This document shows positions 60,515 through 64,000 of a stretch of DNA of 64,000 bases, piece by piece (position 1 is the first letter of the stretch; each line of letters opens with the position of its first letter). The position numbers and the translations under genes are program-made. Where the stretch lies: the NCBI GenBank assembly GCA_945877815.1, contig CAMDWJ010000012.1, positions 1 through 64,000 of the forward strand, read 5' to 3'. The notes below the pieces were generated by a model. The model did no database searches and had not been told where the DNA came from. It saw only the letters and a program-made list of their open reading frames with translations. Source of the stretch: Caenispirillum bisanense (GTDB taxonomy: Bacteria; Pseudomonadota; Alphaproteobacteria; Rhodospirillales; UBA2165).

Positions 60515-60907
60515 ATGGCTGATCGGACAGACGCGGAAAGAGCGCGACGTATCCAGGAACTGATTGGAGGGTTTCTGCATAAGGAAGTTTATGTCGTCGT
60601 GACCCAGCCGGTGCAATCACCTGAAATTGTCCCCAAGTTGCTCGACCATCTGGAAAACCAGGTGAAGCTGGAGAGGGACGGCGTCATGTTCGCTGCCGGT
60701 CCGATGTTTGAGGAAGGCAGCGACAAGCCGATTGCCGGCATGTTCGTCATTCGCGCGAATTCCTATGCGGAGGCCAAAGCCATCGCCGATTCCGACCCTT
60801 TGCATCAGGCTGGATTGCGCAGCTATACGATCCGTAAATGGCAGATCAACGAAGGCCAGCTTCAGCTCAAGATAAATTTTTCCGACAAGAGCGCCGAAGT
60901 CGGATGA
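60515..60907 (+). CDS. YCII-related protein
   Basis: A 130-residue small alpha-beta protein whose middle matches the YCII fold (dimeric alpha-beta barrel): HLENQVKLERDGVMFAAGPM, PIAGMFVIRANSYAEAKAIA, DSDPLHQAGLRSYTIRKWQI. YCII proteins are thought to be small-molecule-binding or catalytic, but the role is unknown. The start is the ATG preceded by GAGGAT; an in-frame GTG 18 bases earlier overlaps the yjbR stop. Confidence 0.8.
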   Translation: MADRTDAERARRIQELIGGFLHKEVYVVVTQPVQSPEIVPKLLDHLENQVKLERDGVMFAAGPMFEEGSDKPIAGMFVIRANSYAEAKAIADSDPLHQAGLRSYTIRKWQINEGQLQLKINFSDKSAEVG

Positions 60908-60943
60908 TTTCGGTCGATCAAGGCGTGGTAGCCTTTTAGGGAA

Positions 60944-61330
60944 ATGACGCTCGGCGCCCGCTTGCAACGCTGGATCGACGCCGCGCGGCGCGACGTGATG
61001 ATCATGTATCTCGCCGCGCGCCATCCGGACGTTCCCTGGGCGGCCAAGTTCCTGGCGGCGGCGGCGGCGGCCTATGCGCTCAGCCCGATCGACCTGATCC
61101 CCGATTTCATACCGGTGCTCGGGTTGCTCGACGAACTGATCGTCATTCCGTTCTGTTTCTGGATGATCGCGCAGTTGATCCCTGAGGACGTGATGGAGGA
61201 TCTGCGCGTGCGCGCAGCCGCGCGCATCGAGCAGGTCTCCAAAAGTGTGGTTGGCCTTATCGTCGTTGTCTCGATCTGGTTGGCGCTCGCCGCCGCCATC
61301 TGGTTCGCGGTCGTCGCCTCGCACGATTAG
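60944..61330 (+). CDS. DUF1232 (YkvA-like) membrane protein
   Basis: A 128-residue membrane protein with the DUF1232 signature AYALSPIDLIPDFIPVLGLL near 46, followed by DELIVIPFCFWMIAQLIPED. The C-terminal helix (VVGLIVVVSIWLALAAAIWF) is an extra membrane anchor. The function of the family is unknown. It ends the rightward run and is convergent with the esterase gene. Confidence 0.9.
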   Translation: MTLGARLQRWIDAARRDVMIMYLAARHPDVPWAAKFLAAAAAAYALSPIDLIPDFIPVLGLLDELIVIPFCFWMIAQLIPEDVMEDLRVRAAARIEQVSKSVVGLIVVVSIWLALAAAIWFAVVASHD

Positions 61331-61383
61331 GCGCGGCGATCTGCCCCGCTTAAGGGCAGGCCGCTCGTTTTTCGGTCCGGCTG

Positions 61384-62292
61384 TTACTTGCCGGTCACTT
61401 CCTTCACGAAGTCCAACATGTCCCGGCCGACGCTGGTGTCCTCGGTGTTTACCGACAGGATCTCGGACATATGGCCGTGGCCCGGGATGATGCGGAACCA
61501 GGGGGCGACGCCGTCACGTTCGAGCAGCGCCTGACCCATGTCGAAGCCCGCCTTGAGGAAGGGTTGCGAGTCGCCTTCGGCCAGCATGACGTAGACCGGG
61601 GTTTTGACCGGACCCAGGTTGGCGATAGCCGACATGGCGAGGAATTTGCTTTTGTCGGCGCCGTAATAGGGTGACGCGCGGTCGCCCGGTGCGTTCTCCA
61701 CATCGGGGCGGCATTGACCGGACATGATGATCGCACCCTTGATGGTGCCTTCGGGCGGCTGAACGTCCTTGTGCAGCGCATAGGTACCGACGTGGGTGCC
61801 GCCCGACGAATGGCCCATCACCACGATGGCGTCCGGATCGCCGCCATATTCTGCGATGTGCTTACGCGCCCATTCGACCGCGTGGCCGATGTCACGCGCC
61901 CCGTCGGGCCAGGTGACCTCCGGCGCGTAGCGGTAGGTGCCGTTGCAGCAAATGATGCCGTGTTTGGCGAAGTAGTCGCCGACATTGCCGTAGAAGGCGC
62001 CCTTCTTGACGTTCTTATGGCCGGAGATGAACCCGCCGCCATGGAAGAACATCACGACCGGCAGCTTCTTGCCCTTCGAGCCCGCGGGCATGTGCACATC
62101 GAGCACCTGGCGTTCGTGATCGCCATAATGGATGTCCATGGCGATCTGGACGCCCTCGGTTTTTATGCCGCGCTGCAGTTCGGCGTAGAGATCGTAGCTC
62201 TGCATCATATGGTCGCGCGACAGGCCGCGCCCGGTCGCAAAAAGGTGGCGGCGCACTTCGTCGGCGGTGCGCAGCGTCGTGACTTCGCTCAT
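61384..62292 (-). CDS. Alpha/beta hydrolase, carboxylesterase type
   Basis: A 302-residue hydrolase of the hormone-sensitive-lipase-like group: the HGGG oxyanion motif lies in FFHGGGFISGHK near 83 and the nucleophile Ser in VMGHSSGGTHVG near 167. The late Asp/His pair is probably in MLAEGDSQPFLKAG and GHGHMSEILS. It probably hydrolyses a carboxylic ester; no secretion signal is seen, so it is cytoplasmic. AAGG upstream supports the ATG. The same-strand acyl-CoA synthetase upstream hints at a shared small-acid pathway, but a long palindromic repeat lies between them. Confidence 0.88.
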   Translation of the reverse strand: MSEVTTLRTADEVRRHLFATGRGLSRDHMMQSYDLYAELQRGIKTEGVQIAMDIHYGDHERQVLDVHMPAGSKGKKLPVVMFFHGGGFISGHKNVKKGAFYGNVGDYFAKHGIICCNGTYRYAPEVTWPDGARDIGHAVEWARKHIAEYGGDPDAIVVMGHSSGGTHVGTYALHKDVQPPEGTIKGAIIMSGQCRPDVENAPGDRASPYYGADKSKFLAMSAIANLGPVKTPVYVMLAEGDSQPFLKAGFDMGQALLERDGVAPWFRIIPGHGHMSEILSVNTEDTSVGRDMLDFVKEVTGK

Positions 62293-62317
62293 GTGTTCGA
62301 CCTTCTACTAGGAGCTT

Positions 62318-62431
62318 CATGCCCGGACTTGGGTCACGCACTCAATGCGTGCCAAGCACGCGGGGCATCCACGAATCTTTTCGCGCGGACGCAATTTCGT
62401 TCGTGGATGGCCCCAACGTGTGCGGCCATGA
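62318..62431. repeat. Long imperfect palindromic intergenic repeat
   Basis: GGGGCATCCACGAA (62362-62375) pairs with TTCGTGGATGGCCCC (62400-62414) with one bulged base, and weaker outer arms extend from CATGCCCGG near 62318 to GCGGCCATGAC near 62422-62431. The whole looks like a mobile palindromic intergenic element. The 12-base core GGGGCATCCACG also occurs at about 56462, before the dsbA-family gene. Confidence 0.55.
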
Positions 62432-62441
62432 CGGTTACGGA

Positions 62442-63983
62442 TTAGGTATTCTTCTGCGTTAGCATCTCGACCAGGGTTTTCTTAACGACCTTGCCGCTTT
62501 CGTTGGTCGGCAACTTGTCCATGAAGACGACGTTCTTCGGCCGCTTTGGTCCGCCGAGCTTGTCGCGGCAGAAATCGATCACTTCGGCTTCGGTCATCGG
62601 CTCCTTGCCGACGACACAGGCGACGACCTTCTCGCCCCACTCCGTGTCGGGAATGCCGATAACGGCGACCTGTTCGATCTTGCCGTAGCTCATCAGCACG
62701 GGTTCGATCTCGGCCGGATAGACGTTGATGCCGCCAGTCTTGATCATCTCGCGCTTGCGCCCACACATGTAGACATAGCCTTCCGCGTCGCGACGGATCA
62801 GATCGCCGGTGACCAGCCAGCCGTCGCGCAGCACCTTGGCGGTTTCTTCGGGCCGTTCCCAATAGCCTTGGAAAACCGAGGGGCCGCGGATCGCCAACTC
62901 GCCGATCTCGCCTGTTGGCACGGGTTTGAGGTCGTCGTCCACCGCCTCCATGCGGAAGAGGCGCCCCTCTCGCCCCAGGCTATCGTGCAAGTGGCCGTAT
63001 TTCACCGGATCGTCGAACGTCTTCTGGTAATCCTCGGGCTTCTTGAAGCTGATCCGCCCGCCGCCTTCGGACGAGCCGTAGCCGGTATGGAAACCGGCAC
63101 GGAACGTCTTCTGGTTTCTGAGAAGCTCCATCGATTCGTGATCGCGCGATCCCGAGAAGGTGCGCAAGCTCGAGAGGTCGGCTTGCTGAAATCCAGGATG
63201 GGTCGCGAAGCGGCGCACCATCGTGTCCATCGCGTAGCCGAAGGTGATCTTCTCGCGCTCAATGGCCTCGAAATACTTGGCGGGATCGAATCGGCCGAGC
63301 AGCACGGTGCGTGTGCCACGGATGACGAAGCGCGACATCTCCGTGATGGCCATGCCGGCGGCGAGCGGCGAGGAGATCGAGGCCACGTCGTCGTCGTACA
63401 TCGGTTGTTCGAACAAGCCGACCGCGCCCGCCATGACGAAATTGCTGTGGCTTCGGATACAGCCCTTGGGAGCGCCGGTGGTACCACTCGTATATTTGAT
63501 GGTGAGGAAGTCGGACGGCTCGATTCGCACGTCCGGATCGGCTTCCGTCGAGTTGCGCATGATCTCGTCGTAATCGAACTCGAGGTCGTGGCCTTCGCCG
63601 ATTCCGATTACATGCTCGACGGTTTTGAGTTGATCGGCGACGTCGCGCACGCCTTGGGCACCCTCGCGTTCGACGATGATGTATTTGGCGCGCAGATCGT
63701 TGGCGATATAGACGATTTCCGCCCCGACCGACTTCGGCAGTGATGGCGCGCTGATCACGCCGATCTTGGCGAGCCCGTAATAGACCTCGATGAATTCCAT
63801 CGAATTGTCGATCAGCATGAGCGCGCGGTCGCCTTTTTTGGCACCGAGTTTGGTCAGCGCGTTGGCGAAGCGATTGGCTTTGTCGTTGAGATCTTTCCAG
63901 GTCGAACGCTGATTGCCGAAGATGATGGCTTCGCTATGGGCCGAAGTGCGTGCGTTATAGGCCAGGGTCTCGCCGAGGATCAT
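62442..63983 (-). CDS. AMP-binding acyl-CoA synthetase family protein
   Basis: A 513-residue ANL-superfamily enzyme that would activate a carboxylic acid to the acyl-AMP and then the CoA thioester. The ATP loop YTSGTTGAPKG is near 169, the GYGSSEGGG motif near 298, DGWLVTGDLIRRDAEGYVYM with the C-domain boundary RKREMIKTGGINVYPAEIEP near 405-435, and the catalytic Lys in NESGKVVKKTL near 502. The acid substrate cannot be told. The ATG lies 17 bases inside the window edge and the length is normal, so the gene appears complete. Confidence 0.93.
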   Translation of the reverse strand: MILGETLAYNARTSAHSEAIIFGNQRSTWKDLNDKANRFANALTKLGAKKGDRALMLIDNSMEFIEVYYGLAKIGVISAPSLPKSVGAEIVYIANDLRAKYIIVEREGAQGVRDVADQLKTVEHVIGIGEGHDLEFDYDEIMRNSTEADPDVRIEPSDFLTIKYTSGTTGAPKGCIRSHSNFVMAGAVGLFEQPMYDDDVASISSPLAAGMAITEMSRFVIRGTRTVLLGRFDPAKYFEAIEREKITFGYAMDTMVRRFATHPGFQQADLSSLRTFSGSRDHESMELLRNQKTFRAGFHTGYGSSEGGGRISFKKPEDYQKTFDDPVKYGHLHDSLGREGRLFRMEAVDDDLKPVPTGEIGELAIRGPSVFQGYWERPEETAKVLRDGWLVTGDLIRRDAEGYVYMCGRKREMIKTGGINVYPAEIEPVLMSYGKIEQVAVIGIPDTEWGEKVVACVVGKEPMTEAEVIDFCRDKLGGPKRPKNVVFMDKLPTNESGKVVKKTLVEMLTQKNT

Positions 63984-64000
63984 GACTGTCTCTCACTGCC

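Overview
The window reads as a chromosomal segment of a Gram-negative, aerobic alphaproteobacterium, perhaps near Rhodospirillales (the order is inference). Three things point there. The F0 ATP synthase operon has the order atpI-a-c-b'-b with a separate b' gene. The dciA-dsbA-smc run lies beside mutY. A full division and cell-wall (dcw) cluster runs straight into lpxC, bamD, recN and ligA. The DNA is GC-rich, so antisense frames stay open for long stretches; these were ignored. I found no rRNA, tRNA, CRISPR array, prophage or insertion-sequence transposase.

Layout. 1-2590: a rhodanese-like secreted protein without its catalytic cysteine, and a chemoreceptor. 2591-5200: a small, AT-richer accessory patch with a relic of an MFS transporter, a Fic toxin with a putative antitoxin, an unrecognised gene with a dnaX-type A_AAA_AAG slippery site, and a small hydrophilic protein. 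5264-7159: a membrane protein, hemF and trmL, all leftward. 7378-10613: the cytochrome bc1 operon and a cyclophilin. 10685-15198: mtnP, an mtnA with an unusual C-terminal membrane extension, terC and an MgtC/DUF4010 protein. 15227-21967: glnS (left), modA (right), a SYLF lipoprotein, two tandem paralogous degenerate EAL-domain proteins (left) and a metallophosphatase (right). 22127-23065: a UDP-glucuronate decarboxylase-like epimerase.

23200-48042: about 25 kb on one strand: mraZ-rsmH-ftsL-ftsI-murE-murF-mraY-murD-ftsW-murG-murC-murB-ddl-ftsQ-ftsA-ftsZ-lpxC-bamD-recN-ligA. Most dcw genes overlap by 4 bases (ATGA), so they are probably translationally coupled. The cluster starts with five TGGG boxes at an exact 10-base period, laid over the likely mraZ promoter. 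Together these genes build lipid II (murC-F, mraY, murG, ddl), polymerise and cross-link it at the septum (ftsW, ftsI, ftsLQ), organise the Z ring (ftsA, ftsZ) and supply the outer membrane (lpxC, bamD).

48044-64000: a Rieske oxygenase and the F0 operon (left), a DUF559 nuclease-like gene enclosed by two identical 21-base inverted repeats, then smc, dsbA, dciA and an EamA permease (left). Rightward genes follow: mutY, an amidohydrolase, YjbR, a YCII-like protein and a DUF1232 protein. Finally an esterase and an acyl-CoA synthetase run leftward.

The points most worth a second look are the DUF559 gene between perfect inverted repeats, the slippery site in the unknown gene beside the Fic module, the membrane-tailed MtnA, the MraZ operator, and the paired non-catalytic EAL proteins.
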